From contig OX459104.1 in the NCBI GenBank assembly GCA_949775045.1, positions 13,563,655-13,627,654 of the forward strand: a stretch of 64,000 nt of DNA. The letters are read 5' to 3'. This document shows, in pieces, positions 13,801 to 23,829 of the stretch. Both the position numbers and the translations under genes were made by a program. Origin of the DNA: Metridium senile (lineage: Eukaryota > Cnidaria > Anthozoa > Actiniaria > Metridiidae). Numbering within the stretch: position 1 is the stretch's first letter; each line of letters starts with the position of its first letter. Below the pieces are notes generated by a model. That model was not told the DNA's origin, searched no databases, and saw nothing but the letters and a program-made list of their open reading frames with translations.

Positions 13801-15940
13801 GGTGATCGGCGCTCCATGCATGGTTGAAAATATTTCCTGTGCCTATAAGGGTCCTTTTAGGGCTCTAGCTCAAACGCCATGCTAGCTCACATGACATGAT
13901 TTCGTACGTGTAAAGTTTATTTCTACTTGGCTTTGTTTGTAGGCTAAGCTGCCATGATATCAACGAGGCTTTAACTTTTTTATTTTATTTATTAGCACCT
14001 TTTAGGGTCCCATGAGGTTTTTTTTCTCGTCGCTTTTAAGGGTAAGAAAAAACAACTCTGCCCGAAGAGTAATTTTGTCCCAATATTAAGGCAATTCCTT
14101 TGTTTTGCACCGCACATTTGTCTGCACTTTGCAGAGAGTTTCTTGCAAGAATTTAGTAATTTATATATCCAAACTTACATATATTCATGGTCACCGGCAT
14201 GCTTTGCGTTTTTTTATTTTAAGTATTATAATTTATTCAAAACATATAAAATACAACGCTAGTCAATTTATTAAGATAGTAAAATATATCAACATATCTG
14301 AATGTGTGGATTTCGGGATTTTCATGGTCCTCGTAATTCAGTCTCCCGCGCGGTGAATGCTGGTAAGTGACATTGGGTCTTTAATTAAGCTATGGATTAA
14401 GACTTACCATCTTTTAGGCGGTATATGTAGTTAACGTTATCTATACCAATGCATTCTTGAGGGAGGCTGAGATTGCACTTCACATATGACGATAGTTGCA
14501 CTGCTTTTGATTTTGTTGGATGTTCTATTTGACCATGTTTGGAATAACTGGTCTCCGCTCCAGGACCGCTCCAACATTCACCCTGGTTATGTAGACCAAA
14601 GATTTTCCAGCCTTTCTTTTTGACCAATGATGCACATTCACATGCCAAACTAATAAAATATGCAAATCAATTCATGGACAGGCTATTGGCTGATTAAACC
14701 TTTTTTAACATATTTTATCATATTTTATTTTTTTTATCTCGTGATGATATTTTATATTATTGATAATCGCTCTTTGTTTCAACAGAATAGTCATAGACAC
14801 ATTCAAATATTTGTAAATTAAGTTGCTGTCAAAATATACTCGAAATATTCTAATACTCTTATATATAATTATTCTTCTATAATAGTCCGTACACAACCTC
14901 AGCCTCGAGAGTAACACACTAGCTATCGAGGCTAGGATTGCTCGATTCGAACCGTTAAAAGTTATTAAAAAACTTATTTCAGATTGTAACCAAACAATTG
15001 ATTTTTTAGGATCAGTTTTTTTATTCTGATCCAGTACGTTCATTTACACGATAAGCTATACAAACTTATTTTGACAAGGCCTAAAGGATAAATAAGAATC
15101 TGAAGTTTCATAAAAATCGATAGACAATTTTCTGAGCTAGGACGCAATATTTGGAAATATCATTGTTAGAAAATCGGCTTGTAATGGCAAAAGTGGCTAT
15201 AAAATAAAACTTGGAATAAACTGTTAGAAGCCTAAATAGTTGAAGTAACATATATGTAAAATTTATTGGTGAGGTTTTGACGCGATACCAGCGAGTTAAA
15301 AAATGTATCAAATACGCTTCCAATTATGTTGGAGTGATCTTAAGGCATGTAGACATTTAGCTAGACTTATTGTCAACACTAATATAGTACCTGTGAATGG
15401 TCTCTTCATATGCTTTCCAATTTATCAAGTGCCGGCCGTTATTTCTGCCGGGGCATTCGCGGTAAGTTAAAACAAACTTAGTCAAAGCTCTGTCGTTTAT
15501 TTCTTCTTTGAATGCACCGACTTTGTCGTAATTCCTTTGGCATTTAACAAAATAGGATCCTGTACAAGTTGCTGGTAAAATAAAAATAGACATGGTTTTA
15601 ATGGGATTGATCTATAAACACATGAAAGGCAAATGCAAAGATAAGGACTATTAAAATATCAATTTGTACATAGTTTGCATTACCTTTGTTACAGCGGCAT
15701 GGATTGCATTGGGATGCAGGTTCTCTGACGTGTGCACTACATACAGTATTGTCTGGACAAGTGTTGTTCAAGCAGTCATTCTATAAACATACGAAAAGGC
15801 TACTTAAGTTCTTTAAAGGCTGATATTAAACTATACATAATCAATCATAATCATAATCATAATCAATAATAAATCACCTTTATTTAAATTGTACATGTAA
15901 GGCGCATTGAGACTAGAAATGCACCATAGAAATACATTTA

Positions 15941-16029
<89 letters not shown>

Positions 16030-19000
16030 ATATATTCGGCCAAAAATTACGCTCGCAAATATAAGCTAGCTTGCATGGGATTCATGGATCACATAGATAA
16101 GAAGTATTTTAAGAAAAAAAAAACCCACTTTTTCTACATTAAGAGTGGCATAGGCGAAACTCAAAAAAGGAAATAAAACAGGAGGGTGAACATGCTCATT
16201 TTAGTATTGTGAAGGGCGTTGTGTGGCACATTTTTCCCTTCCTCAGTCTAAAAAGCATTTCTTGACAATATATCCGCGAGCGTACGTGATGTGCAGTAGC
16301 AAGCAACCCGAACTACCAGGTTTATTAGGATGTTTATTATATACATATTGGGTTATATTCACTGTAAAGCCATACCGTAAATGTTCGTTCGTAAATAATT
16401 TCTGACCAACCGCGTACGATGTTTTTCACTTGTGAGAAAAGTGATACGTCCAATCAGAGGCCGCGTATAACCGCAGGGAAATTGTCGTGTTTGTTTGACG
16501 AGTGCTCGCTTTCGTTTTCATTCAGCTTCAATCGCTCATTCAGCAATTGTTGTTTGACCTAAACTCCACAAAAAGCGATAAAAAAGTAAACACATGGAGC
16601 AAGGTCGATTTGTAAACTTTTTTGACGACCCAGAGCGAGGAGCAAGAATTAAGTCAACGAAGTTCCACAAGAACCATATAAATATCTAGCAGAGCTCATT
16701 CGCTCTGTGAGACGAAAAACACGGAGATAGCCTGCGTAGCTGGCCCTGGGGGTGGGGAGAGGGGGAAAAGGGGACGGAGGGGAGGGGCGGAGGAGATTAC
16801 GAAGCTTTGAAAGATAATTGAGACGAAGAAAGCACCCCGCTATCATAACAATGACATGGAATTCGAGCTAACTCGAAAGTCAAAGCAGAAAGAACCAAAA
16901 ATGTATTGTAAAGGAAACACTGCTACGGTATTTTCCCATTATGCATGTAGAGTTTCCATATTATAACATCTATTTTTACAGCAGTTCTCAGTTACACGTG
17001 CACCGCTCGCATAAAAAGCACCGCTATAAAACGTGAAGTTGGTGGACATCAATCAAACTGTGTTTACAAGACGCATGGTGTTTTTACTTCAGTCGGGTTG
17101 CAAAACATGTCTGAATTCCTACAACAACCTCTTCGTCGGATTCAGACATGTTTCGCAGCCCGACTGAAGTAAAAACACAATGCGTCTTGTAAACACAGTT
17201 TGATTGACGTCAACCAACTTCACGTGTTTTAGCTGTAAGAGTGAAGCATTGTTTTTTACTTGAGCAAAGTGATTTTTCAACTTTTTTCCACAAAATGTTT
17301 TCCTTGAAAAGCTCTAATATTTTATCATCTTAATACAGAATAATACTGTTTTTAACTCCTTTAAAGTTGCCATTGCAAAATTACAGTGACTATCACTCAG
17401 TATGTATATAATAAAGTAAATAGTACATGGAAAGTGCTTCGTACAGAATTTATATTATGTCATTGTGACATTGTGACAGAAAATAAACAAACAATACCTG
17501 AGTGCCAACGTAGATATAACCATCTCTTGGGACAAGATCTGCCGGATGCTGGAATTCATCTGAATCATTGATGTCACATGCACCAGTGGTTGTATGGTAG
17601 TTATATGACATACACTTGTCACCAAGGTAACACTTGATACGACACACAGTCTCGATGTCAGTTGTCATGCTTTGTACAACATGGTTAGCGAGATAGAAAC
17701 CTGTTTTCTGGAGCAGGAATTCTGGGCTTGGAAGGTCACACTGGCCTGAATAAAGACATTATGTTGTAATCAATACTTCCCATAGAGTGGTCAACAGATA
17801 AGTAAGGATAATTGAAGATAGAGTCGCAAACTTGAAACCGGAAAGTGCAGTGACGTCTACTTCAACTTGTTTTTTTGTTTTCTTTGACATTATTTTCAGC
17901 AAAAGAGGAAAATTACTTCTATCCTCTGAAATTGAAGCAAACTGTACCGCTAATGTTGTCCCAGGGCGATATATATTCCGGCCATGCCATGTTCAATTTT
18001 ACAGTTATGACTTTGAAAGTAAGGTGACGGCTTACTTTTGAAAATAATTTTAAACTTTTCTTTAAACTACAAATTTGAATTTGAAATTTAATGCTGATTC
18101 CAAATATTAAAATAAAATTAGGTGTCCCCAGCTTGTTTTCGAGATTATCATAATTTAATGAAAGGTTATATGTGCGAGGATTTAAAGCATAATTTGCGCC
18201 AACGGAAATCATATAAAAAAACTCACAACTCATAAGAAACTGGATATTTTCATATAAAGCAAACTATATAAAGCACACATTCCTACTAGTGAATCATTCT
18301 ACAATAAAAAATCGAGATTTTTGAATAAAAGACTTCAAAGCTTTCAAAGCTTGTATGAAGTCGAACAAAAACGAAAATATTTTATTTGTGTAGCAAATAA
18401 CATAGATATATTTGTGAGGTTATTTCAATCAAGCGTATAAAAAGTATAGATTTCCGTGCAGAATACCAGGGTTTTGCCCTGTTGAAGCACAAAACGTGTA
18501 TGGTTCCTAAATCAAATTTTGTATTTAATTGAGCAGTGTTTGTGTGGCGCACATTATGGGTTCAAATCGAACGTTCGAAATAGCCAGTCACCTTAAGGCA
18601 GTATACTTATAAAATATGGAACATTGTTATTTCTAATGAAAAGGGTAAAACTGAATTGTGAATTTGAATTTTATAATAACTGCCAAGTTCATTGCTATGC
18701 GCAGTCAGACAAACAGTTGGCGAAGCGAAGTCGGCAATTCTATATCTTCATTCAACCACAATTTGTTTAGAAAACTAATTACTTGAACTGTAAACAATGC
18801 TAACCGTAAGGCAAACCTTTATAATAGTATATATCGTATTGAATTTATTTAGTTTTAACGATCCGTTACCCAGAATATATTTTTAGGTCCCATTTGTTTA
18901 TTAATTTGCCGTTCACAAATTGTTTGTGCTTGGTTAGCAGAAACGAAACTTCAACTTACTTCGAAAACTCTTTGGGCATGTAGTATTGAAATCGGTGTAA

Positions 19001-21181
19001 TGTCTTTTAACATATCAATTTTATGGTCAATTTTGAAGTCCATCTCTTCGCTTTACTTCCGCTAGCTTATAGAATATTTTTCTTTAAACTTCCCATTAAA
19101 ATATGTCTAAGAAAATTCATTAAGAATTCTAGTACTGGTAGTAAAATGACGTTCTCGTGGAAAAGGCCCATTGAGTAAATACACTTAGAAAGATATTATG
19201 TTGCATTAGACATCTAAACATCAAAACAATTCAAAAATAGAACAAAATGAAGGGAAGATCTAAAATCGTTTATAAATGATGTAACCAAAGAACTTTGTTT
19301 TTCACGTGTTGTTTTTTATATCTAATGATATATTTAAATGACAAAGCGTGATGCTGTGTTTCTAATTAAAGTCTCAAAAGTATAAACAAATTTAAATAAA
19401 AAATTCGAAGTTCATATAAACGTTTTAAAGGCACCTCTGTAAGAGGTTATAGTGAGTTCGTAATGGACTCAAAATAAGAATTAGATATAGTACAAAAGTG
19501 GTAAAATAAAAAAATAAAACAAAAGTGTCAATGATAGCCAAAAATAACCCAGACTCATTTCTGTATCTAAAATAATAATAGACTATAAATAAACTTAAAA
19601 ATGTAGACAGCAATTTTTGAATTCTGTGTATATTTTTGACATTCTGGTTGTGGATTGCACCCTGAATTTAACTCACACTTAAATTAATCGAAAACAACGA
19701 GTGACTACATCAGTAAAAAGGTTAAATAATTGTTATTTAAACGAAGAGGGAATACGTCCTTAATTATTGATCAAGTTGAGGCATTACCGGCAAATAATTA
19801 CTTCTGTCACTATAGACTTATGATAATGATAAAAATATTTTTGTTTGCCGTCCCATTTTTCACAATTTGTGTGAACTTTTCCGAGACCTGTTAAATGGCA
19901 TTATATTGAGTAAGTTCCGAAAAAGCGTAATGATTTGCTTCTTTTATTACTAAAAAGTTTATAAACTATTAACTCCTTGAGCGAGATATTGAAACACACG
20001 AGATTCGAGGGTATTTTTTAATGTGCAAGCTAGTGATTGGAACATGAGCAAATATATTAGAAAAAAAAAGGTATATTGTAAACACTTAGTGTATTTGAGC
20101 TCATTGCTTCTTTTTTGAGGTTGAGGTTTTGAAGCAATAGATACAATTCCAAAAGAATAATACTAAAAACAGTGTATATAGTTGCGACAGAAGAAGTAAA
20201 CAAAACTTGCGTCCCACTAGTACTGTTGTGAATATCCTACTCCTGCTTAAATATAACTAATAATAGAAATATAACTATGCGAAAAACACTAACAGGTACA
20301 GTATATATCTAGTGAAATTAGCTATTCTTCTTGCTTTGTTGCATAGTCTAGCATGTTGGTCTTTAGTTCTTGTCGATTAACATCATCCTCATGCGTGCAT
20401 GTCAATTTAAGGCACGGCAAGACATCTCAATTAACGATCAGAAACATCACGATTTGCACTAAAATCTGCTCTATATTCTTTACAATTTAACTACTTCCCG
20501 GGAACTTTTCATTGGAAAAAGCTTAACCAATTTATTCTATGTAAAAAGTATGTCAAAACCCTATAAAAATACTATACATGCATGTAAATTTACATAATTT
20601 CTCGCTTTAGATCAAGTTGCCTACGGCTAGTGGTATTTTAAACAATGTATCCATAACCAAACTGGTTTAAACATTTAAAAAATTTAAACTGTTTAAATCG
20701 TTTGATAATGTGTGTAAACCGTAAATTATTGGCTCTAGTTAAAATTTATTAGTATATTATAAGTATATTATACATAATCATGGCCGAGGTTGATCTAAGA
20801 GAACTGCGAAAATGACCTCTTATTGCTAAATACTGATGCCGCTAAAAAAATTGATGTCTATAAGAGAACAGCTCATACAATGCCAAGCTATAAAACAAGT
20901 ATTATAAGTTTAAATATTTTTCTTTTACAAACAATGTAATTTAAAAAAAAAAAATAATAAATGACAATAATTTATTTGTAAAAGTTAAAACACTTAGTCT
21001 TATTTAGAATATCGATAGTAAAAAAGAGACCAGTTTCAAATGTTAAATGCTCTAAATTATATTGAAAATATATTGGTGAATGCAGGCTTACTATACCTTG
21101 GACATTGTGGAAAAACAGAAGTGACACGAGAGCTATAAACATCATTATTATAGGCTTCGTAACACTATCGTGAACAATCAT
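1375..21181 (-). CDS. Secreted PAN / EGF-like / Cys-rich / double discoidin protein, copy 1
   Basis: Eight-exon gene predicting 586 aa. Exons in coding order are 21097-21181, 17498-17745, 15684-15780, 15391-15571, 14408-14649, 12647-12831, 11233-11500 and 1375-1829. All junctions are GT..AG, the intron phases fit, and the total is 1761 nt with one stop. The domains are a signal peptide (about residues 1-29), PAN/apple (30-111), a short EGF-like segment (112-143), a Cys-rich module (144-285), discoidin 1 (about 290-435) and discoidin 2 (about 440-585). There is no transmembrane segment after the signal peptide, so secretion is inferred. PAN and discoidin domains usually bind proteins or glycans, so an extracellular adhesion or recognition role is plausible, but no ligand can be named. 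The intron before the last exon is swollen to 9.4 kb by transposons, and the first donor site is altered. Exon structure is firm; function is inferred. Confidence 0.85.
2532..3290 (+). mobile_element. LINE C-terminal fragment: zinc knuckle plus restriction-like endonuclease
   Basis: A 252-codon open frame, truncated at its 5' side and ending with TAA. The first third has a CCHC-like motif (CRMC, then THVLCSC) followed by RHDKM. Next come WYEQSTPQLIVENDKVKVMW and then KIDMAIYD, WLLLEGTV and EKQDKYRELRSEIKEL. This matches the C-terminal region of non-LTR elements with a PD-(D/E)XK-type endonuclease, abundant in cnidarians. No RT motifs lie upstream in frame, so it is a 3' fragment, probably inactive, although the frame is unbroken. 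Confidence 0.7.
3302..4055 (-). pseudogene. 5'-truncated non-LTR reverse transcriptase fragment
   Basis: The minus strand reads PHLFNIFINDL, then FKYADDSTI (the catalytic YADD box), LGVTF and, after frame breaks, LSYGLQVYGS. A final segment reads HHPL-like NHPLRPLLP and NTERMMNVF. This is the order of a LINE RT palm, thumb and C-terminal domain. At least two frameshifts break it. It meets the endonuclease fragment tail to tail near 3291-3301. Confidence 0.75.
5914..7212. mobile_element. TACGGTGGCCC element with TTTAGG duplication
   Basis: The element (5920-7206) begins TACGGTGGCCCAGAAGGGAC and ends CTGGGCCACCGTA. It is flanked by TTTAGG at 5914-5919 and 7207-7212, while units 2 and 3 have one TTTAGG. 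Both subterminal regions are built of irregular repeats of CACTGCAAAC plus A-rich spacers (5999-6145, inverse at 6955-7165), a possible transposase-binding array. The family is not assigned. Confidence 0.72.
6262..6689 (+). pseudogene. Duplicated integrase helix-turn-helix fragment inside the TACGG element
   Basis: A frame entering near 6271 reads YKDIILFLDKHHDI, LKHRLNDYGLKRREELD. About 260 bases on it repeats as GYRFRYKDIILLLDKHHDIN and LKRRLND. This resembles the N-terminal helix-turn-helix of a widespread animal integrase-core (DDE) transposon protein family. The catalytic region is absent. The tandem repeat of the same segment suggests internal duplication after capture. Confidence 0.55.
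7831..11206. mobile_element. TTAA-flanked palindromic element B
   Basis: The ends are GAGTGACTGTCAG and CTGACAGTCACTC, with TTAA at 7827-7830 and 11207-11210. The empty site AATTAAGTCTTAT is intact at 33298 (slightly varied) and 54788. The outer inverted repeats are about 100 bases. A second, longer inverted repeat (7977-10490) lies inside. No transposase frame is recognised. The termini resemble element A (GAGYGACTGTC), so the two probably belong to one family. Confidence 0.78.
7977..10490. repeat. Nested long inverted repeat in element B
   Basis: The left arm 7977-8745 is matched in inverse by 9905-10490, starting GGAGAAATTT and ending AAATTTCTCC. The left arm carries an extra segment of about 190 bases (8456-8645) missing from the right. 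The spacer of about 1.15 kb shows no recognisable gene. Confidence 0.72.
11233..11500 (-). CDS. Copy 1 exon 7: discoidin domain 1, second half
   Basis: The exon is 268 nt, phase 0 in and phase 1 out. The acceptor at 11501 restores IVAIATKGVSD, the expected continuation of the discoidin fold. It is followed by EWVESYFLSSS, FTGNTD, VRYIKVHPKTWH and MRIELYECRN with the closing Cys. It encodes two more residues (Glu-Phe) than copies 2 and 3 in the loop before EWVESY. Confidence 0.86.
11501..12646 (-). other. Intron 6 of copy 1 with an inverted-repeat insertion
   Basis: Mostly filled by sequence absent from copies 2 and 3. That block begins near 11790 with AAGACCTGGTTTTTTG and ends near 12475 with an inverse CAAAAAACCGGGTCTT. 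About 90 bases of ancestral intron, kept in unit 2 near 33840-33925, are missing. Confidence 0.5.
11789..12475. mobile_element. Inverted-repeat element in intron 6, copy 1
   Basis: Terminal AAGACCTGGTTTTTTGATTA is mirrored by TAACCAAAAAACCGGGTCTT. No coding capacity is seen. The target duplication is unclear because neighbouring ancestral bases were lost. Confidence 0.45.
12647..12831 (-). CDS. Copy 1 exon 6: discoidin domain 1, first half
   Basis: The exon is 185 nt, phase 1 in and phase 0 out. It contains the start of an F5/8 type C domain: LRCDEEQNVGIQDEKLPDNY, then FQASS, then WSAETDGGQQWLMVNLGKIT. The W-x(4)-D/G-x(2)-QWL-x-V-x-LG pattern is diagnostic. The exon is almost frozen: copies 2 and 3 appear identical here and differ from this copy at one base (Asn to Thr). 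Confidence 0.87.
12832..14407 (-). other. Intron 5 of copy 1
   Basis: Ancestral intron closely matching 34277-35705, including an AAAAC repeat near 13321-13342. Unit 1 differs by a LINE tail (12914-13155) where units 2 and 3 have an AT microsatellite. No genes seen. Confidence 0.6.
12914..13155 (-). mobile_element. Retroelement 3' tail with poly(A)
   Basis: On the minus strand a unique stretch ends with AATAAA (12937-12942), then AACAATT and about 16 A. This is the layout of a 5'-truncated, polyadenylated retroelement or retrocopy. It is absent from units 2 and 3 at the same place. The source family is not recognised. Confidence 0.5.
14408..14649 (-). CDS. Copy 1 exon 5: second half of Cys-rich module
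   Basis: The exon is 242 nt, phase 2 in and phase 1 out. Key motifs are ACECASLVKKKGW, IFGLHNQGECWSGPGAE, YSKHG and NVNYIYRLKD. The CECA, GECWSG and VNYIYR signatures are invariant in all three copies. The residues between them differ (HNQ versus HNH versus QNS; GID versus GTK versus GLE). Confidence 0.8.
14650..15390 (-). other. Intron 4 of copy 1
   Basis: No gene seen. It is collinear with 35948-36688 at about 97 per cent by eye. In copy 3 a THAP-bearing element replaces the middle. Confidence 0.6.
15391..15571 (-). CDS. Copy 1 exon 4: first half of Cys-rich module
   Basis: The exon is 181 nt, phase 1 in and phase 2 out. It reads YFVKCQRNYDKVGAF, then RALTKFVLTYRECPGRNNGR, then INWKAYEETIH. 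With exon 5 it forms a module I recognise from many cnidarian extracellular proteins (a Cys-Tyr/Asn-Asp start, a middle strand, then a CECA motif and a GECWSG motif). I cannot give it an established family name from sequence alone. Confidence 0.78.
15684..15780 (-). CDS. Copy 1 exon 3: short EGF-like Cys cluster
   Basis: The exon is 97 nt, phase 0 in and phase 1 out. Six cysteines in 32 residues (NDC, NTC, TVC, SQC, NPC, RCN) give an EGF-like spacing, with the last three packed more tightly than in a classical EGF domain. The following exon supplies another Cys (ATCTG), so the fold may extend across the junction. Confidence 0.78.
15940..16028. repeat. (ATT)n microsatellite
   Basis: About 28 uninterrupted ATT repeats. 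Units 2 and 3 have only four or so at the same site (37164, 59323), so it expanded in unit 1. The Tyr-run frame across it is an artefact. Confidence 0.95.
16979..17235. mobile_element. 257-bp palindromic element flanked by TA
   Basis: The element begins CAGCAGTTCTC and ends TTTTAGCTG, with TA on both sides. Unit 2 has the uninterrupted TTTTTAAGAGTG site near 38125. Inverted arms of about 90 bases (17030-17115 and 17139-17232) face a 23-base loop. The TA duplication suggests a mariner-type non-autonomous element. Confidence 0.68.
17498..17745 (-). CDS. Copy 1 exon 2: PAN/apple domain
   Basis: The exon is 248 nt, phase 1 in and phase 0 out. It encodes QCDLPSPEF followed by a PAN-like pattern: a conserved pair VCRIKCYLGDKC, then MSYNYH, then GACDIND. 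This corresponds to the central Cys helix and the C-x-S-x-N-Y strand of PAN_1 domains. It ends at DGYIYVGTQ. PAN domains mediate protein or carbohydrate contacts in secreted proteins. Confidence 0.83.
17746..21096 (-). other. Intron 1 of copy 1
   Basis: 3.35-kb intron between the signal-peptide and PAN exons, collinear with 38764-41136. No gene or clear element recognised. It is longer than in copy 2 because of several scattered indels. Confidence 0.55.
21097..21181 (-). CDS. Copy 1 exon 1: start codon and signal peptide
   Basis: ATG at 21181 opens MIVHDSVTKPIIMMF, followed by a hydrophobic core (IALVSLLFF) and HNVQ-G, a typical signal peptide of about 29 residues. The exon ends in phase 1 after CAA G. 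The donor here is GTATAG because five extra bases precede the GTAAGC used in copy 2. Splicing at the downstream GTAAGC would add five coding bases and break the frame into the PAN exon. Confidence 0.8.
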
Positions 21182-21430
21182 CTAGACGGCATATTACCTA
21201 GACCAGATACTAGATCAGGTACTAGAGCTGTACTTTGCTGTGCGGACACTTGAACCACGGCCGCTTCGAAGTTCTGTTAACTATGGATATCGGTTCAACC
21301 AATCCAAGAGATCCTTCTAGACAATATAAATGACAATCTTTATATGGCAACCAACAATCATCGGATAGGTCGCATCCGTTTTGAAGTCATTTGAAATCCA
21401 TTATCAATTAAGTTAAGGACCCACAATTAA
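21182..21430 (-). promoter_or_regulatory. Conserved 5' flank and likely core promoter, copy 1
   Basis: The block directly upstream of the ATG is almost identical to 41222-41470 in unit 2. It holds CCATATAAAG on the minus strand (21338-21347), a TATA-like element about 160 bases before the ATG. Transcription would start near 21310, leaving a 5' UTR of roughly 130 bases. Inferred from position and conservation only. Confidence 0.45.
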
Positions 21431-23829
21431 TAACGTCAGAAAATAGTATTTTTGTCAAAGCAGATGCAAGAGAATAACATACACTTATGAAATTCAAATT
21501 TTGAAAACTTTTCATTCTTATGCAAAAATTAAAAATTAAAAAAAAAATGATATTTTCACATAAAAGTATCGTATTTTTACATGTGTCAAAACACGATATT
21601 TCTCAGTGGCAGAATTCCCTGTAAACCAGTGTTTATCATTTAATAGACCATCATTTTCGTATTTTCGCACAAATAATCTTAATGTAGTTGAGATGTCGTA
21701 GCCTGTTACCAAGTAATGGACGTAGCATTTTACAATTTTAACGTTTTAATGTACACATATAAAATATATATATTTCGGGTTCTATAGGTTTTGTTTGAAT
21801 TCGTTTGGGTTATGCCAGTGCTATTTTGTTTCTGATGAAAACTAAATTCTGTGAAAATTATACTAATTTCTAAGTTATATAATAGACCGGATGCCAATGT
21901 GGCCGCCACCTCATTAACATAATTTTTAAAAGTCATTTTTCAATTGTCCACTACATCAAAATTATAGATTAGAATGACATCAGCAAAGGTAAAAAATGTG
22001 AGATAAAATTATTTAACTCTTGAGAAGTTATGAAAATGTTTAAAAGGAGTAAAAAAACTCAACAATGCTAGCAATGAAACAGTTTACTGAACACACAAAT
22101 CTTTGTAATTTCGATTCAAAATTGCCTGACTTGGGATATTTATAGCAACAGAAACTTTATAAAACTACATAATTCTTTTTGCCGTTTCTGACTGATGATG
22201 CTTTTTTAAGATAAAGTTTTAAATTTTTGAAAGTCAATTGGTATTCGGTCTATAGTCGACTCTGACGGTTTTTGACAATGAGATCAAACAGAATGTCAAT
22301 ATGTCATACGTGCCAGGGGACCCTGCCAAACAATTTCCGAATATATATATACATCCACCTGCTTTCTCAATAGTTGTGCAAATTGCAGTTGGATTTCATT
22401 TCTCTTTTAGAATTTTTTTTTTTTTATAGGTACACATCTGTTACATTCATAATCAACAATCCACTTGTTCACCACGTTCCCTTTATTGCTATTTACATGA
22501 ATTTATATTTGGTAACCGTGTGTATGGTTAAGCTTCAAGGCCTTGAAGTTATGAAATTCATGTTATAGCATATATGTATGTTTATGAACTCATACCATAT
22601 TTATCTACCTTTAACCTACACTCATCCTATTGCTATCATCTCCTTCCCTTCAGCGATGGAGTCCGATTACCCATTTATATATCCACAAACAATTGTGAAT
22701 AATTATTTATCATGCCAGTGTGGTATAATACACAACTAAAATAAAATAAGGAAAGGAAATGAAGTGACGGCCACATTGGTATTAGGTCAATGTAGACTAT
22801 TATGTGTGAATTTCATAATATTAGAATCAATGAGAGTTATATTAGCGGTTGCTCAAACAATTTTATTGACTATATTTTGAAAACGGGTCTAGTTCCAAGA
22901 TTGATGCTTTAAATTCAGGCCGTTTTTTTTCTGCGCGTCCTACTGCACCCGGCAAGGAACGCCCGGAAAGTTTTTTTTTAGAAAAACACAACTTCGTTCT
23001 CAGGGCCTTTTTCCTTTTTCATAATCCCAGTATGCATTGCAGCTTGTAAGTGTGACATGTGTTGTGTTGTGACAACCATACCGCTGCTAAGCATCATGGC
23101 ATTAAAATTTGCCCATACATGTAATTTGTCACGTAATAATTTATTCAGTTTCTTGAGTCTAAAAAAAATGGCGGATTCATGGATGTTCAAAAAATCATAT
23201 CTTTCGGTTCCGTTATCGGAATGGAATTATTCTTTCATATTTGAACTCCTCTTACGCAGCTCTTTTAAATGCGCTAATTTTTACATTGAGCAATATTTCG
23301 ATTTTTCCCGCCAAAAATGTCGAAACTCAAAAAAGTAAAACGACAGAGTTTTGAGTTTTGGCAAAGGCTTCAACGTTACCAAGTTTCAAGAAATTCCATT
23401 GAAATCCTAAAAGGTTTTACCATAGATGAGACATTTTAGACCCATTTCAGCCCGACGTGCGGGCAGACGGTTTTAACATTTGCTTCAACATCAGTTTGAT
23501 TTTTGTTGAATGACAATGTTTGAACGCTTTTAAACTCTTTAAACATCAATTCAACATCGATTCAACAGGTTTTTCCAACCAACCATTGTTATTAGAACAA
23601 AGAAATTAAAAAATCCATTATGTTAATGGTTGGCAAATTAGCATCACAATACCAACACTTGTTTTCTCTACGCTCACATATAGCTTACGAGGTTTTTGAA
23701 ATAGTTTTGCTTTTCTTGTTTAAGTTCAAGCACAAGGCCCAATACAGCCAGACCGAAAAGCATACTTGGAGGGAACACTAATAAGTCTTTCCACATGTAA
23801 TAGAACGTTGCGTGACTACATAATTATAT

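Larger units (their letters stand above)
15781..17497 (-). other. Intron 2 of copy 1
   Basis: Contains the long ATT microsatellite, a small conserved frame at 16594-16689 (MEQGRFVNFFDDPERGAR, 31 codons) repeated in all units but of unknown meaning, a purine-rich insertion near 16735-16790, and the TA-flanked palindrome at 16979. Confidence 0.55.

Noticed and set aside
15907..16176. 89-aa frame with a long Tyr run
   Set aside because: It is the translation of the ATT microsatellite; units 2 and 3 lack most of it.
23057..23338. 93-aa frame repeated as 130 aa at 43635-44027
   Set aside because: Open in both units, but these are recent duplicates, so openness is weak evidence. No domain, start context or codon bias supports a gene.
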